Below are positions 42,310 through 51,486 of a stretch of DNA of 54,737 nucleotides, in pieces. A program made the translations under genes and the position numbers. Under the pieces are notes generated by a model that saw only the letters and a list, made by a program, of their open reading frames with translations, made no database searches and had not been told where the DNA came from. Within the stretch, counting starts at the first letter, position 1; every line of letters starts with the position of its first letter. This DNA comes from an uncultured cyanobacterium (GTDB lineage: Bacteria; Cyanobacteriota; Cyanobacteriia; Cyanobacteriales; Chroococcidiopsidaceae), in assembly GCA_946221495.1 (NCBI GenBank), contig CAMIFA010000009.1, positions 1 through 54,737 on the forward strand, given 5' to 3'.

Positions 42310-43644
42310 TTGGCTAACGTCATTGTCATCGGCGCTCAGTGGGGCGACGAAGGAAAAGGAAAAATTACAGACCTGCTAAGTAAGTCAGCTGATATTGTTG
42401 TACGTTACCAAGGGGGTGTAAATGCTGGACATACAATTGTTGTCCAAGGTCAAACATTCAAACTGCACTTGATTCCTTCGGGAATTTTGTATCCAGAAAC
42501 CGAATGTATTATCGGTTGCGGCACAGTTATTGACCCCCAAGTATTAATTACCGAACTAGATCAGCTAGAAAAATTTAATATTTCAACTAAAAATCTGCTG
42601 ATTTCCGAGACAGCCCATGTAACAATGCCGTACCATCGCTTAATTGATCAAGCATCGGAAGAGCGGCGGGGAAATCACAAAATCGGTACAACTGGGCGCG
42701 GTATTGGTCCGACTTACGCGGATAAATCTGAGCGCACAGGAATTCGAGTTTTAGACTTGATGGATGCTTCCGGACTGCGTAAACAGTTGCAATGGGCGAT
42801 TAATTATAAAAATGTCATCCTCGAAAAGCTCTACAACTTACCGCCACTAGATCCAGAAATTGTAATTGAGCAATATCTAGAATATGCCGATCGCTTGCGT
42901 CCTCATGTAGTAGATACTTCTCTAAAGATTTACGACGCTATTCAAAAACGCCGGAATATTTTATTTGAAGGAGCGCAAGGCACACTACTAGATTTAGATC
43001 ACGGTACTTATCCTTATGTAACTTCCTCCAACCCTGTAGCTGGTGGAGCTTGCGTAGGTACTGGCGTAGGTCCGACAATGATTGATCGCGTGATTGGAGT
43101 CGCCAAAGCTTATACAACCAGAGTCGGAGAAGGACCTTTCCCTACAGAACTAGACTCAGAAATAGGCGAAGGTTTATGCGATCGCGGTGCAGAATTTGGC
43201 ACAACAACAGGACGTAAGCGGCGCTGTGGGTGGTTCGATGCTGTAATTGGTCGCTACGCTGTGCGGATTAACGGCATGGATTGCCTAGCAATTACTAAAT
43301 TAGATGTATTGGACGAACTAGAGGAAATTAAAGTCTGCGTTGCCTATGAAATCGACGGTAAACGCTGCGAGGACTTTCCGAGTAATGCGCGTCAGTTTGC
43401 CAAATGTCGCCCAATTTATCAAACGCTACCCGGCTGGCAACAATCAACAGAAAATTGCCGGAGCTTAGAAGATTTACCACACCAAGCACTGGATTACCTA
43501 AAATTCCTCGCAGAGTTAATGGAAGTTCCAATTGCGATCGTTTCCCTTGGTGCTAGTCGCGATCAGACGATCATCGTCGAAGATCCGATTCACGGTCCTA
43601 AACGCGCTCTGTTACACGCCAACGGTACACCAGTGGCTTTGTAA
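42310..43644 (+). CDS. purA: Adenylosuccinate synthetase
   Basis: A 444-residue GTP-dependent enzyme that joins IMP and aspartate, the first committed step to AMP. Seen: GDEGKGK (12-18) with catalytic Asp13, His41 in NAGHTIV, TTGRGIGPTYADK, and the C-terminal VSLGASRDQTI. The start is TTG at 42310, the only one that fits the family N-terminus (MANVIVIGAQWGDEGKGK). Non-ATG starts of this kind recur here (purA, petG, cytM, purS, purQ). It is followed by rplY 84 bp later on the same strand. Confidence 0.97.
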   Translation: MANVIVIGAQWGDEGKGKITDLLSKSADIVVRYQGGVNAGHTIVVQGQTFKLHLIPSGILYPETECIIGCGTVIDPQVLITELDQLEKFNISTKNLLISETAHVTMPYHRLIDQASEERRGNHKIGTTGRGIGPTYADKSERTGIRVLDLMDASGLRKQLQWAINYKNVILEKLYNLPPLDPEIVIEQYLEYADRLRPHVVDTSLKIYDAIQKRRNILFEGAQGTLLDLDHGTYPYVTSSNPVAGGACVGTGVGPTMIDRVIGVAKAYTTRVGEGPFPTELDSEIGEGLCDRGAEFGTTTGRKRRCGWFDAVIGRYAVRINGMDCLAITKLDVLDELEEIKVCVAYEIDGKRCEDFPSNARQFAKCRPIYQTLPGWQQSTENCRSLEDLPHQALDYLKFLAELMEVPIAIVSLGASRDQTIIVEDPIHGPKRALLHANGTPVAL

Positions 43645-43728
43645 AATGCAAAACTGGGGGACAATGGTAATCCCTCTTGTTTATTTTCCCCAGCTCCTAA
43701 TCCTCAATCCCTAACCCCCATCACTCCT

Positions 43729-44340
43729 ATGGAACTCACAGTCGAATGTCAAAAGCGGCAACCCGGAAGTAAACCAAGAGCCTTACGCCGCTCTGGGCTA
43801 ATTCCGGCAAATTTGTATGGTCATAAAGGTACAGAATCAATTGCCTTGGCGCTTGATGCCAAAACAGTTGAACGCCTGCTGAAAAAGAACTTTGTCAACA
43901 ACACACTGATCGAACTCAACATTACAGATATTCCCTGGCGTGGTAAGACTTTACTACGGGAAGTTCAAACCCATCCCGCCAAAGGTTCACCCTACCACCT
44001 GAGCTTTTTTGCTGTAGCAGGTCATGGTGACACTACTGTAGAAGTACCTATACATTTTGTTGGAGAAGCGATCGGTGTCAAGCAAGAAAGCGGGATCTTA
44101 GACACTGTATTTACTCAACTTCAGGTGCGATGTGCGCCGGAGAATATCCCAGATGCAATTGAGATTGATGTCTCTAACTTGCACGTTGGTGACAGTATCA
44201 GTATTGAAGAACTCAACTTGCCCCAAGGTGTAACATCTCTAATTGAGCTCAGTCAAGTTGTTGTATCAGTATTAGGACGTGAAGCGGGTGCGGAGGCTGA
44301 AGTTGCTGAACTCGAAGACACATCAGAAACTGCTAGCTAA
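43729..44340 (+). CDS. rplY: 50S ribosomal protein L25, general stress (CTC) form
   Basis: A 203-residue two-domain protein. Residues 1-93 are the 5S-rRNA-binding L25 domain (MELTVECQKRQPGSKPRALR at the start); residues 94-185 are the beta-rich TL5/CTC C-terminal domain, followed by an acidic tail (EAGAEAEVAELEDTSETAS). Established: L25 binds 5S rRNA in the large subunit. A strong terminator follows 21 bp after the stop. Position after purA is common in cyanobacteria. Confidence 0.95.
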   Translation: MELTVECQKRQPGSKPRALRRSGLIPANLYGHKGTESIALALDAKTVERLLKKNFVNNTLIELNITDIPWRGKTLLREVQTHPAKGSPYHLSFFAVAGHGDTTVEVPIHFVGEAIGVKQESGILDTVFTQLQVRCAPENIPDAIEIDVSNLHVGDSISIEELNLPQGVTSLIELSQVVVSVLGREAGAEAEVAELEDTSETAS

Positions 44341-44361
44341 GATTTGTTTTGATTGCTGATT

Positions 44362-44389
44362 AAACCAGGGGCTAACCCCTGGTTTTTTT
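44362..44389 (+). terminator. Rho-independent terminator after rplY
   Basis: Perfect arms AAACCAGGGG (44362-44371) and CCCCTGGTTT (44376-44385) with a 4-base loop and seven T residues. Confidence 0.93.
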
Positions 44390-44444
44390 GCTGTTTGAAC
44401 TACCAATTTTGGTAGTAGTGTAGTTACTTCTTTACATCAAGAAC

Positions 44445-45983
44445 ATGACAGAATTACCGCCATTAATTCAACAGATGTTGCAGCCTGGGTTTTATCCCCA
44501 TCAGGTTATAGAACCAATTGAGCTAATTCAAACTCATATTTCCTATGTGCTGCTGACTGGAGATTATGCATACAAAATCAAAAAGCCAGTAAATTTTGGC
44601 TTTTTGGACTTCTCAACCTTAGACAAGCGCCAACATTTTTGCGCTGAGGAGTTGCGAATGAACCAAAGGGGAGCGCCTGATATTTATCTAGAGGTGTTGC
44701 CCATAACTGAGCAAGCTGGATTTCAGTTAGGTGGCACGGGACAGCCTGTAGAATACGCACTGAAGATGCGCCAATTTCCGCAAGCCGCGTTGTTGCTCAC
44801 AATGTTTGAGCAGGGGAAGTTGAGTGAAGCACATATGGAAGAACTGGGGCGTGTGGTGGCTCAATACCATGCGAAAGCGCAGACAAATGATTACATTCGC
44901 TCATTTGGTGAAGTTGTTCAGGTAAGGGAAGCTATTGATGAAAACTACGAGCAAACCATGAAGTATATTGGCACTGCTCAGACTCAGTTACAGTTTGAGG
45001 AGACTAAGCAATATACGGATAATTTCTTTGCAGAGCAACCGCAGTTATTTACTAAGAGAATTGCCGATCACAAAATTCGGGAATGTCACGGCGATTTACA
45101 CTTGAGAAATATCTGCTTGTGGCAAGACAAAATTTTGCTATTTGACTGCATCGAGTTTAATGAGCCGTTTCGGTTTGTAGATGTGATGTACGATGTGGCT
45201 TTTACTGTAATGGATTTGGAAGCGCGGCAGCGTCCAGATTTGGGTAATGCGTTTTTGAATACTTATGTAGAGCAGACTGGAGACTGGGAAGGATTACAGG
45301 TATTACCGTTGTATTTAAGTCGGCAGGCGTATGTCCGTGCTAAGGTAAATTCTTTTCTATTAGATGATCCTGCTGTGCCAGCTGCTGTCAAAGAGGAGGC
45401 GATCGCAACAGCTGCTCATTACTACAAGCTAGCTTGGCAATACACAAAACCCCGCAATGGTAGATTAATTTTGATGTCTGGGTTATCTGGTTCTGGTAAA
45501 AGTACAGTAGCACGGCAGCTAGCGCGGCAGTTAAACGCAATTCATATCCGCTCGGATGCGGTACGGAAACATTTAGGTGGAATTAAGCTTACAGAGCGTG
45601 GTGGAGACGATCTTTATACAGAGCAAATGACACAGCAAACTTATGAGCGCTTACTTGGCTTAGGAATTATGCTCGCAAGTAGAGGCTTTAAGGTGATTTT
45701 AGATGCCAAGTACGATCGCGCCTCGTTGCGAACAGATGCGATCACCTCTGCTGAGTTTCAGCAATTTCCTCTGCAAATTCTCCACTGCACTGCCCCAATT
45801 CATATATTGCGCGATCGCTTGGCATCACGTACTAATGATATTGCTGATGCTACTGCTGACTTACTAGAAACACAACAAGCTACTGCTGAATCATTTACTG
45901 AAATGGAGCGCCCTTATGTCCAAACTTTAGATACTAGCCAACCGCTAGAGGAACAACTAAAGCTAGCAATTAAAGATAAATAA
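44445..45983 (+). CDS. Phosphotransferase-kinase fusion (APH-like plus P-loop ATPase)
   Basis: A 512-residue protein with two domains. Residues 1-330 form an aminoglycoside-phosphotransferase-like kinase fold with catalytic HGDLHLRN (215-222) and the metal-binding FDCIEFNE. Residues 338-512 form a P-loop kinase with Walker A GLSGSGKST (346-354) and IRSDAVRKHLGG, like the AAA_33/gluconate-kinase-like group. Two different phosphoryl-transfer folds in one chain are known for this uncharacterised family. Substrates are unknown; resistance to aminoglycosides is not implied. It is the only gene between two terminated units. Confidence 0.85.
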   Translation: MTELPPLIQQMLQPGFYPHQVIEPIELIQTHISYVLLTGDYAYKIKKPVNFGFLDFSTLDKRQHFCAEELRMNQRGAPDIYLEVLPITEQAGFQLGGTGQPVEYALKMRQFPQAALLLTMFEQGKLSEAHMEELGRVVAQYHAKAQTNDYIRSFGEVVQVREAIDENYEQTMKYIGTAQTQLQFEETKQYTDNFFAEQPQLFTKRIADHKIRECHGDLHLRNICLWQDKILLFDCIEFNEPFRFVDVMYDVAFTVMDLEARQRPDLGNAFLNTYVEQTGDWEGLQVLPLYLSRQAYVRAKVNSFLLDDPAVPAAVKEEAIATAAHYYKLAWQYTKPRNGRLILMSGLSGSGKSTVARQLARQLNAIHIRSDAVRKHLGGIKLTERGGDDLYTEQMTQQTYERLLGLGIMLASRGFKVILDAKYDRASLRTDAITSAEFQQFPLQILHCTAPIHILRDRLASRTNDIADATADLLETQQATAESFTEMERPYVQTLDTSQPLEEQLKLAIKDK

Positions 45984-46075
45984 AAACCTAGATCACATTG
46001 CAAATACAGCAGTAGCCGCTTGTAAGTAGCTACGAGTGTTGTAGGGTAAGCATCATAATGCGTGACTAATGACTA

Positions 46076-46864
46076 ATGAGTTTATATCTATCTAAGTTAC
46101 TGCCTTTATTTCTCTATCCTCTGGGGCTAGCCTGCTTACTAATGGTAGTAGCACTAATAACACTGTGGAAACGTCCGCGCTGGGCAGCAGGGGCAATAGC
46201 AGGAGCGCTGATTGTCTTGCTTGTGGGTAGTAATGGCTGGGTAACGCGATCGCTAGTGCGATCGCTAGAGTGGCAGAATATTCCACCTGCGATCCCAAAT
46301 GCTGAAGCAATTGTTGTTTTGGGCGGTGCGACAAAGCCAGCAAGTCGACCACGTCCTGGGGTAGATTTAAATGAGGAAGGCGATCGCTTGCTTTATGCTG
46401 CTCAACTGTACCGCCAACAGAAAGCTCCCTTAGTAATTGTTTCTGGAGGTAGAATTCGTTGGCGGGGTAAAGGATCGCCAGAGTCGGCGGATATGGCAAA
46501 TATCCTCGTGCAAATGAGTGTACCAGCAGAGGCAATTATTCAAGAACCTGATTCCTTAAATACTTATGAAAACGCCGTAAATGTCAAGAAGATATTAGAC
46601 TCCAATGGCATTCACCAAGTATTACTGGTAACTTCGGCTATGCATATGCCGCGATCGCTACTGATCTTCAAGCACCAAGGAATTACCGCAATTCCCGCAC
46701 CAACTGATTTTTCAGTTACAGCTGACGATCTGCGAGAACTACGAAATAGTCCCCAAAATATAGTGCTAAATCTACTACCTGATAGTAGTCGCTTAGAGAA
46801 TTTTACGCGCGCTTTCAAGGAATATATTGGGCTAGTTGTATATCGCTTGCGGGGTTGGCTTTAA
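46076..46864 (+). CDS. YdcF/ElyC/SanA family membrane protein (DUF218)
   Basis: A 262-residue protein with two N-terminal membrane segments (about 8-31 and 35-55) and a DUF218 domain (about 75-250) beginning AIVVLGGATKPASRPRPGV, with LVIVSGGR, EPDSLNTYENA and LLVTSAMHMPRS. Members are extracytoplasmic and linked to envelope integrity and peptidoglycan or lipid-carrier metabolism. The ATG start follows another in-frame stop closely. Confidence 0.88.
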   Translation: MSLYLSKLLPLFLYPLGLACLLMVVALITLWKRPRWAAGAIAGALIVLLVGSNGWVTRSLVRSLEWQNIPPAIPNAEAIVVLGGATKPASRPRPGVDLNEEGDRLLYAAQLYRQQKAPLVIVSGGRIRWRGKGSPESADMANILVQMSVPAEAIIQEPDSLNTYENAVNVKKILDSNGIHQVLLVTSAMHMPRSLLIFKHQGITAIPAPTDFSVTADDLRELRNSPQNIVLNLLPDSSRLENFTRAFKEYIGLVVYRLRGWL

Positions 46865-46978
46865 TTGGTCATTAGTCAGCTATAGCACTAACTAGAGAAG
46901 CGATCGCTATAATTTCACAAGGAGGACTAAAAGCAAGGTTGAAGGTTAAAGTTTTTACTTCACACCTCACATATAATC

Positions 46979-47203
46979 ATGCCTGATGAATTACGACAAA
47001 TTATCCCAGCGCCTCAACCCGACAGTGAGGCAACTTTTGCCGCATACCAGGCAACGAGTCAGTTTTACCAAGAAGTTCAGTCTCGTGAAGCTCTCAAGCG
47101 TTATTGCGATTGGTATTATGCAACAGCTAAACGCCACCAACAAGAGTTACAACAGATGCGAGGTGAATTCAATATTCTCAGTTGGTTTCGCCGGAGGCGT
47201 TAA
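46979..47203 (+). CDS. Small conserved-looking hypothetical, 74 aa
   Basis: Begins MPDELRQIIPAPQPDSEATF, then a Tyr-rich charged helix and a strongly basic end (SWFRRRR). Possibly binds nucleic acid or membranes by its basic tail. No family recognised. It lies 114 bp downstream of the YdcF gene and is convergent to ftrV, whose stop is 17 bp away. Confidence 0.6.
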   Translation: MPDELRQIIPAPQPDSEATFAAYQATSQFYQEVQSREALKRYCDWYYATAKRHQQELQQMRGEFNILSWFRRRR

Positions 47204-47220
47204 CAATCAATTGCTACAAC

Positions 47221-47445
47221 TTAAGATATAATTTCTAGTTCGGCTTCGCGTAAGTGAGCCTTAAATTTTTTCGTAAACTGGACATAAATCGGCAGGTTGG
47301 CGCTTATAGGTTTGCCTTGCCATTCATTAGCAAGTCCCACTACCTCTCCTTCTAAACCTTTGATGTCAAAGGGTTGACTGCGATGTTCAGGATGATGGTA
47401 AATAATAGTGGACTCTTTAACACGAACGCGATCGCCAACTTTCAT
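47221..47445 (-). CDS. ftrV: Ferredoxin-thioredoxin reductase, variable (alpha) subunit
   Basis: 74 residues from Met at 47445 (MKVGDRVRVKESTIIYHHPE); a longer frame to 47481 exists but the family starts here. Seen: VGDRVRVKES, HPEHRSQPFDIKGLEGEVV and SANLPIYVQFTKKFKAHL, the SH3-like barrel of the variable subunit. It pairs with the catalytic FtrC, which passes electrons from ferredoxin to thioredoxin and so couples light to enzyme activation. ftrC is not in this window. Confidence 0.93.
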   Translation of the reverse strand: MKVGDRVRVKESTIIYHHPEHRSQPFDIKGLEGEVVGLANEWQGKPISANLPIYVQFTKKFKAHLREAELEIIS

Positions 47446-47876
47446 AAACCTATAACCTAGTGTTTCTCCACAAACTTGCACTGCTATTTCTTCAGTATCA
47501 AGTGTTTATTCAGACAATTTTTCTATTTTTGCATAGAAGCGGAGATTGTTGGCGCGAAAGAACCCCACTTCTTGCTCAACCGTGTAGAACTTAACAACCT
47601 AATTATTAAGATTTTGATTCAGCGCCTCAGCAATTCAACTTAGCATAAACTGCCGCTATTTCAAAATCTAGATGATTCTGACCTTAAGTTTTAATTGCTA
47701 TTTAGCTAAATGAAAAGTTTTTTTACAAAAGGCTTGCAAATATTGATTATATATCCTTTTAAAATAGCTAAAGGTTAAAATAAATTAATTCAGTAGTATA
47801 TACAGCTATGCATTTAATGGCAAGAATTAAATTAATTTTTATAGAGTGATTGAATATTAATGATTGGAATATCAAA
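47446..47876. other. AT-rich intergenic region
   Basis: About 430 bp between the divergent ftrV and NfeD-like genes. I see no gene or clear repeat. The right part carries GAAAAGTTTTTTTACAAAAGG (not a structured element). Promoters for both genes are expected here. Confidence 0.4.
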
Positions 47877-48311
47877 ATGTTAATAAGTCCTACATTACTA
47901 TGGCTACTGGCAGGGGCATTTCTTTGTTTAATGGAGCTAATTCTGCCAACGGCTTTTGTCGCCTTGATGATGGGCTTCAGCGCCTTTGTAGTCGCACTAG
48001 TATCGGTAATTTTGCCTCAGTTAGCTATACAGGTTTTCCTTTGGCTAGCGCTTTCTATAGCTTTTATATTATTATTTCGGCGCTTTTTACCGTCACCACG
48101 ACGTAGAAATAAAATTCAAGATGCAATAGAAGCTGAGACATTAACCGAAATTGCAGCTGGAAAAGCAGGAAGAGTAATATACGAGGGGAATTCTTGGCGG
48201 GCGCGGTGTGAAGATCACGCTGTGGCGATCGCGCCTCATCAAAAAGTGTACGTAGTCAGGCGCGAAGGCACAACTTTAATTGTATTACCAGAGAACTTAC
48301 TACATTCTTAA
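47877..48311 (+). CDS. NfeD-like membrane protein, partner of the SPFH protein
   Basis: About 144 residues from ATG 47877 (MLISPTLLWLLAGAFLC); an upstream TTG at 47850 is less likely. Seen: three or four membrane segments in residues 1-75 and a C-terminal OB-fold (GKAGRVIYEGNSWRARC...KVYVVRREGTTLIVLP). Established: short NfeD proteins are encoded beside stomatin-like SPFH proteins and help anchor or regulate them. The SPFH gene follows 22 bp later with a strong ribosome site, so they form an operon. Confidence 0.88.
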   Translation: MLISPTLLWLLAGAFLCLMELILPTAFVALMMGFSAFVVALVSVILPQLAIQVFLWLALSIAFILLFRRFLPSPRRRNKIQDAIEAETLTEIAAGKAGRVIYEGNSWRARCEDHAVAIAPHQKVYVVRREGTTLIVLPENLLHS

Positions 48312-48333
48312 TCCTTAAAAGGAGGATGATAAA

Positions 48334-49338
48334 ATGAATGAATTATTTTTACTAGTATTTTTAGCTTTAGGCGGTTCAGCTTTGGCGGGTTCTGTGAAAG
48401 TTATCAACCAAGGTAATGAAGCTTTAGTTGAACGCTTAGGTAGCTATAACAAAAAACTAGAACCAGGGCTTAATTTTGTAACTCCTTTTGTCGATAGAGT
48501 TGTCTATCGTGAAACCATAAGAGAAAAAGTATTAGATATTCCGCCGCAAAAATGCATCACCCGCGATAACGTGGCAATTGAAGTTGACGCGGTAGTTTAT
48601 TGGCGAATTGTAGATATGGAGAAAGCTTACTACAAAGTTGAAAATCTCCAATCAGCAATGGTGAATTTGGTATTAACGCAGATTCGGGCGGAAATGGGGC
48701 AGTTGGAATTGGATGAAACTTTTACCGCCCGTTCGCAAATCAATGAACTTTTACTACGAGATTTAGATATTGCTACCGATCCTTGGGGTGTGAAAGTTAC
48801 ACGGGTAGAACTGCGGGATTTAATTCCCTCTAGAGCTGTGCAGGAATCAATGGAAATGCAGATGTCGGCAGAACGCCGCAAACGCGCATCAATTTTAACA
48901 TCCGAAGGCGATCGCGAATCTGCCGTTAACTCTGCTAAAGGTAAAGCGGAAGCGCAATTACTAGACGCGGAAGCGCGGCAAAAAGCAACGATTCTCCAAG
49001 CTGAGGCACAACAAAAAACAATTGTCCTCCAAGCTCAAGCAGAACGCCAACAGCAAGTTTTAAAAGCTCAAGCGACAGCTGAAGCTCTACAAATTATTGC
49101 CAAAATTCTGCAAACCGATCCGAGTGCGCGGGAAGCGCTGCAATTTTTACTGGCGCAGCATTATCTAGAAATGGGGATCAAAATTGGCAGTAGCGAAAGT
49201 AGTAAAGTTATGTTCATGGATCCGCGCACTATTCCAGCCACATTAGAAGGAATGCGTTCAATTGTCTCAGATAATGCTGGGGATCAGTCAAAGGATTTGT
49301 TTTCAATGCCACCACTTGATAAACAGCGTCCCAATTAA
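48334..49338 (+). CDS. SPFH/Band 7 membrane protein (stomatin/QmcA-like)
   Basis: A 334-residue protein: an N-terminal membrane anchor (1-20), SPFH domain (about 20-190) with QGNEALVERLGSYNKKLEPGLN, DIPPQKCITRDNVAIEVDA and LRDLIPSRAVQESMEMQM, then an Ala/Gln/Glu-rich coiled coil (190-265). It oligomerises on the membrane to organise lipid or protein microdomains. Ribosome site AAGGAGG lies 8 bp before the ATG. Operonic with the NfeD-like gene. Confidence 0.93.
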   Translation: MNELFLLVFLALGGSALAGSVKVINQGNEALVERLGSYNKKLEPGLNFVTPFVDRVVYRETIREKVLDIPPQKCITRDNVAIEVDAVVYWRIVDMEKAYYKVENLQSAMVNLVLTQIRAEMGQLELDETFTARSQINELLLRDLDIATDPWGVKVTRVELRDLIPSRAVQESMEMQMSAERRKRASILTSEGDRESAVNSAKGKAEAQLLDAEARQKATILQAEAQQKTIVLQAQAERQQQVLKAQATAEALQIIAKILQTDPSAREALQFLLAQHYLEMGIKIGSSESSKVMFMDPRTIPATLEGMRSIVSDNAGDQSKDLFSMPPLDKQRPN

Positions 49339-49355
49339 GACTATTATCAGTAAGC

Positions 49356-49760
49356 TTAATCAACGCCAACGCTAGCTGGTTGCTGTTGACAACGCTTACA
49401 CAAGCCAAAAAACTCCAAGGTGTGGTAGAAAATCTTAAATTTGTGGGTGGAGTGCAGCTGAGTTTCTAATTCATGTACAGGGCATTCATTAATTGGAATA
49501 GATTTACCACACTGGAGGCACGTTAAATGATGCTTGTCTTGTTGTACCAAACTATAAAGTGATTCCCCAGAAGCTAAAGTTCGTACTTGAATTACGCCTT
49601 CTAGTTTTAAAGCTTCGAGAGCGCGGTACACAGTAGCCAAACCAATACCTTGACTATCTTTACGTAGTTGAACGTAAATGTCTTGAGCAGAAATAGCTCG
49701 ATTCAAGGTTTGAAGTAGATTTAAAATCCGCTCCTGATTACGGTTGCGTCCGGTTTTCAT
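49356..49760 (-). CDS. zur: Fur family regulator, probably zinc-responsive Zur (FurB)
   Basis: A 134-residue metal-dependent repressor. Seen: winged helix-turn-helix (about 20-60, ISAQDIYVQLRKDSQGIGLATVYRALEAL), structural zinc site Cys81/Cys84 (CLQC) and Cys121/Cys124 (CKRC), and regulatory His residues (HHLTC, THKFKIFYH). It resembles cyanobacterial FurB/Zur more than the iron regulator FurA, which begins quite differently. Zur represses zinc uptake when zinc is plentiful. Which regulon it controls cannot be seen here. It converges on the SPFH gene and is divergent from purS. Confidence 0.85.
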   Translation of the reverse strand: MKTGRNRNQERILNLLQTLNRAISAQDIYVQLRKDSQGIGLATVYRALEALKLEGVIQVRTLASGESLYSLVQQDKHHLTCLQCGKSIPINECPVHELETQLHSTHKFKIFYHTLEFFGLCKRCQQQPASVGVD

Positions 49761-49934
49761 AGACGATTGTTTAAATTTTCGACTTTACTTGAAACCGGAT
49801 ATACGGCTCACTTATAAACTAGCTCAAACTGCTACGCTTTTGAATAAAGAAGGAAACAGGAGACAGAAGACAGAATAATAACTAAGCTGAATCGAGAAAA
49901 CGATAGGATAGCGTTTGTTGTATGGAGAAATAAA

Positions 49935-50207
49935 GTGTTACGGAAGTTTCAAGCTCACATTTATGTCACTCTGCGACCTTCTGTTCTCGATCCTGCTGGT
50001 ACAGCAGTACAATCTGGATTAAAGCACATGGGCTATGAGGTGGAACAGTTGCGGATTGGCAAGTATATTGAATTAACTTTGACTGCAAACAATGAGACTA
50101 CAGCACGCCAACAGCTAGATCGGATGTGTGATCAGATGTTGGCAAATCCAGTAATTGAAAATTATCGGTTTGACTTGGTAGAAGTGGCTGTAGAGATAGG
50201 AGGGTAG
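49935..50207 (+). CDS. purS: Phosphoribosylformylglycinamidine synthase, subunit PurS
   Basis: A 90-residue protein starting at GTG. It bridges PurL and PurQ in the FGAM synthase complex, step four of purine synthesis. Seen: AHIYVTLRPSVLDPAGTAVQ, GLKHMGYEVEQLRIGK and ANPVIENYRFDLVEV, the conserved PurS pattern. A 3-bp gap separates it from purQ, so they are coupled. Upstream is a purine-rich tract related to the repeats near dnaA. Confidence 0.95.
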   Translation: MLRKFQAHIYVTLRPSVLDPAGTAVQSGLKHMGYEVEQLRIGKYIELTLTANNETTARQQLDRMCDQMLANPVIENYRFDLVEVAVEIGG

Positions 50208-50210
50208 CTT

Positions 50211-50900
50211 GTGAAGTTTGGGGTTGTTGTTTTTCCTGGCTCAAATTGCGATCGCGATGTTGCTTATGTCACCCGCGATCTATTACAGCAGCCGACGCGC
50301 ATGGTTTGGCACGAAGAAACTGATATCTCTGATTTAGATGTAGTAATAATTCCGGGTGGCTTTAGTTACGGAGATTATCTGCGTTGTGGGGCGATCGCAC
50401 GTTTTTCTCCGGTAATGCAACAAGTGGTGCAACACGCCAATAGAGGTAAGTTTGTCTTGGGTATCTGCAACGGTTTTCAGGTGTTGACTGAAGCGGGATT
50501 ATTACCTGGGGTATTAATTCGGAATCGAGATTTGCATTTTATTTGCGATCGTGTCCCGATTAAAGTTGAACGCACAAATTCGCCTTGGACACAATCTTAT
50601 TCACCTAAGCAAACAATTACATTGCCAATTGCTCACGGAGAAGGTCAATTTTATGCTGAAGATGATACTTTAAAACAAATTGAAGATCACAATCAAGTTC
50701 TGTTTCGCTACGAAATAGACAATCTCAATGGTTCGATCAACAGTATTGCGGGAATTTGTAACCGTCAGGGTAACGTTTTAGGAATGATGCCGCATCCAGA
50801 AAGAGCGTCAGATGAAATGTTGGGCAATACAGATGGATTGAAGTTGTTTCAGGGATTGTTAGAAAGAGTGGAGTTGTATTCAATTGGCTACAGTGCGTAA
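50211..50900 (+). CDS. purQ: Phosphoribosylformylglycinamidine synthase, glutaminase subunit PurQ
   Basis: A 229-residue class I glutamine amidotransferase starting at GTG, supplying ammonia to PurL. Seen: VVVFPGSNCDRD (5-16), GGFSYGDYLRCG (49-60), nucleophile Cys86 in GICNGFQ, AHGEGQFY and the catalytic His195-Glu197 in MPHPERAS. Length is normal. Together with purS it is the small-subunit half of the three-part enzyme; purL is not in the window. Confidence 0.97.
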   Translation: MKFGVVVFPGSNCDRDVAYVTRDLLQQPTRMVWHEETDISDLDVVIIPGGFSYGDYLRCGAIARFSPVMQQVVQHANRGKFVLGICNGFQVLTEAGLLPGVLIRNRDLHFICDRVPIKVERTNSPWTQSYSPKQTITLPIAHGEGQFYAEDDTLKQIEDHNQVLFRYEIDNLNGSINSIAGICNRQGNVLGMMPHPERASDEMLGNTDGLKLFQGLLERVELYSIGYSA

Positions 50901-51020
50901 AAGCGTAAGCGGTGCATTGCTTATATAGACATAATTGGCTGAAGATCCAAAATAAACCCAGGTAGCACGTCTTTTCCTGACAAGATCGAGTTAGATTGCG
51001 ATCGCATATAGAAATAAAAT

Positions 51021-51389
51021 ATGGATACTGATGAGCTAAAACGGCGTTATGCCGCAGGCGAGAGAGACTTTAAAGGAGCAAACTTAACTAGAGCTAGGTT
51101 GATTGGCGCTAACTTAGTTGGCATTAATCTCTGGGGAGCAAATTTGAGTGGCGCTAACTTAGCTAGAGCAAAGCTCTGGGGAGCAAACTTAAGTGGCGCT
51201 AACTTGGCTAAGGCAAACTTAACTAGAGCAAACTTGAGTGGCGTGAACTTAACGGAGGCTAATTTACGGCAAGCAAAATTAGTTAATACTAAGCTGTATG
51301 GAGCAAATTTAAGTGGAGCTTATTACGATGAAACCACTCGATTTTCTAAAGGTTTTGATCCTATTAATAATAATATGCGGAAGTTTTAA
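51021..51389 (+). CDS. Pentapeptide-repeat protein, 122 aa
   Basis: About fifteen tandem A(N/D)Lxx-type pentapeptides (residues 18-98) that would fold as a right-handed quadrilateral beta-helix. It ends with YYDETTRFSKGFDPINNNMRKF, a tail common in cyanobacterial members. Function unknown. No signal peptide. Convergent on the Uma2 gene. Confidence 0.93.
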   Translation: MDTDELKRRYAAGERDFKGANLTRARLIGANLVGINLWGANLSGANLARAKLWGANLSGANLAKANLTRANLSGVNLTEANLRQAKLVNTKLYGANLSGAYYDETTRFSKGFDPINNNMRKF

Positions 51390-51444
51390 AACAAATAAGC
51401 TTATAAAAACAATATTGAGGCTGAGATTATTTGAGGCGTTGTGA

Positions 51445-51478
51445 CAAATGGAAGTGAGCGCGCTTACTTGGCCATTTG
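51445..51478. terminator. Stem-loop between convergent pentapeptide and Uma2 genes
   Basis: Outer arms CAAATGG (51445-51451) and CCATTTG (51472-51478) plus an inner near-palindrome AAGTGAGC / GCTTACTT. A long, mostly paired hairpin, suitable for ending both transcripts; no strong T tract. Confidence 0.55.
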
Positions 51479-51486
51479 AAGTAGCT

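Noticed and set aside
44445..45983. Aminoglycoside resistance gene
   Set aside because: The APH-like domain belongs to an uncharacterised family found in non-resistant bacteria, and the fusion with a second kinase argues for a housekeeping or metabolic role.
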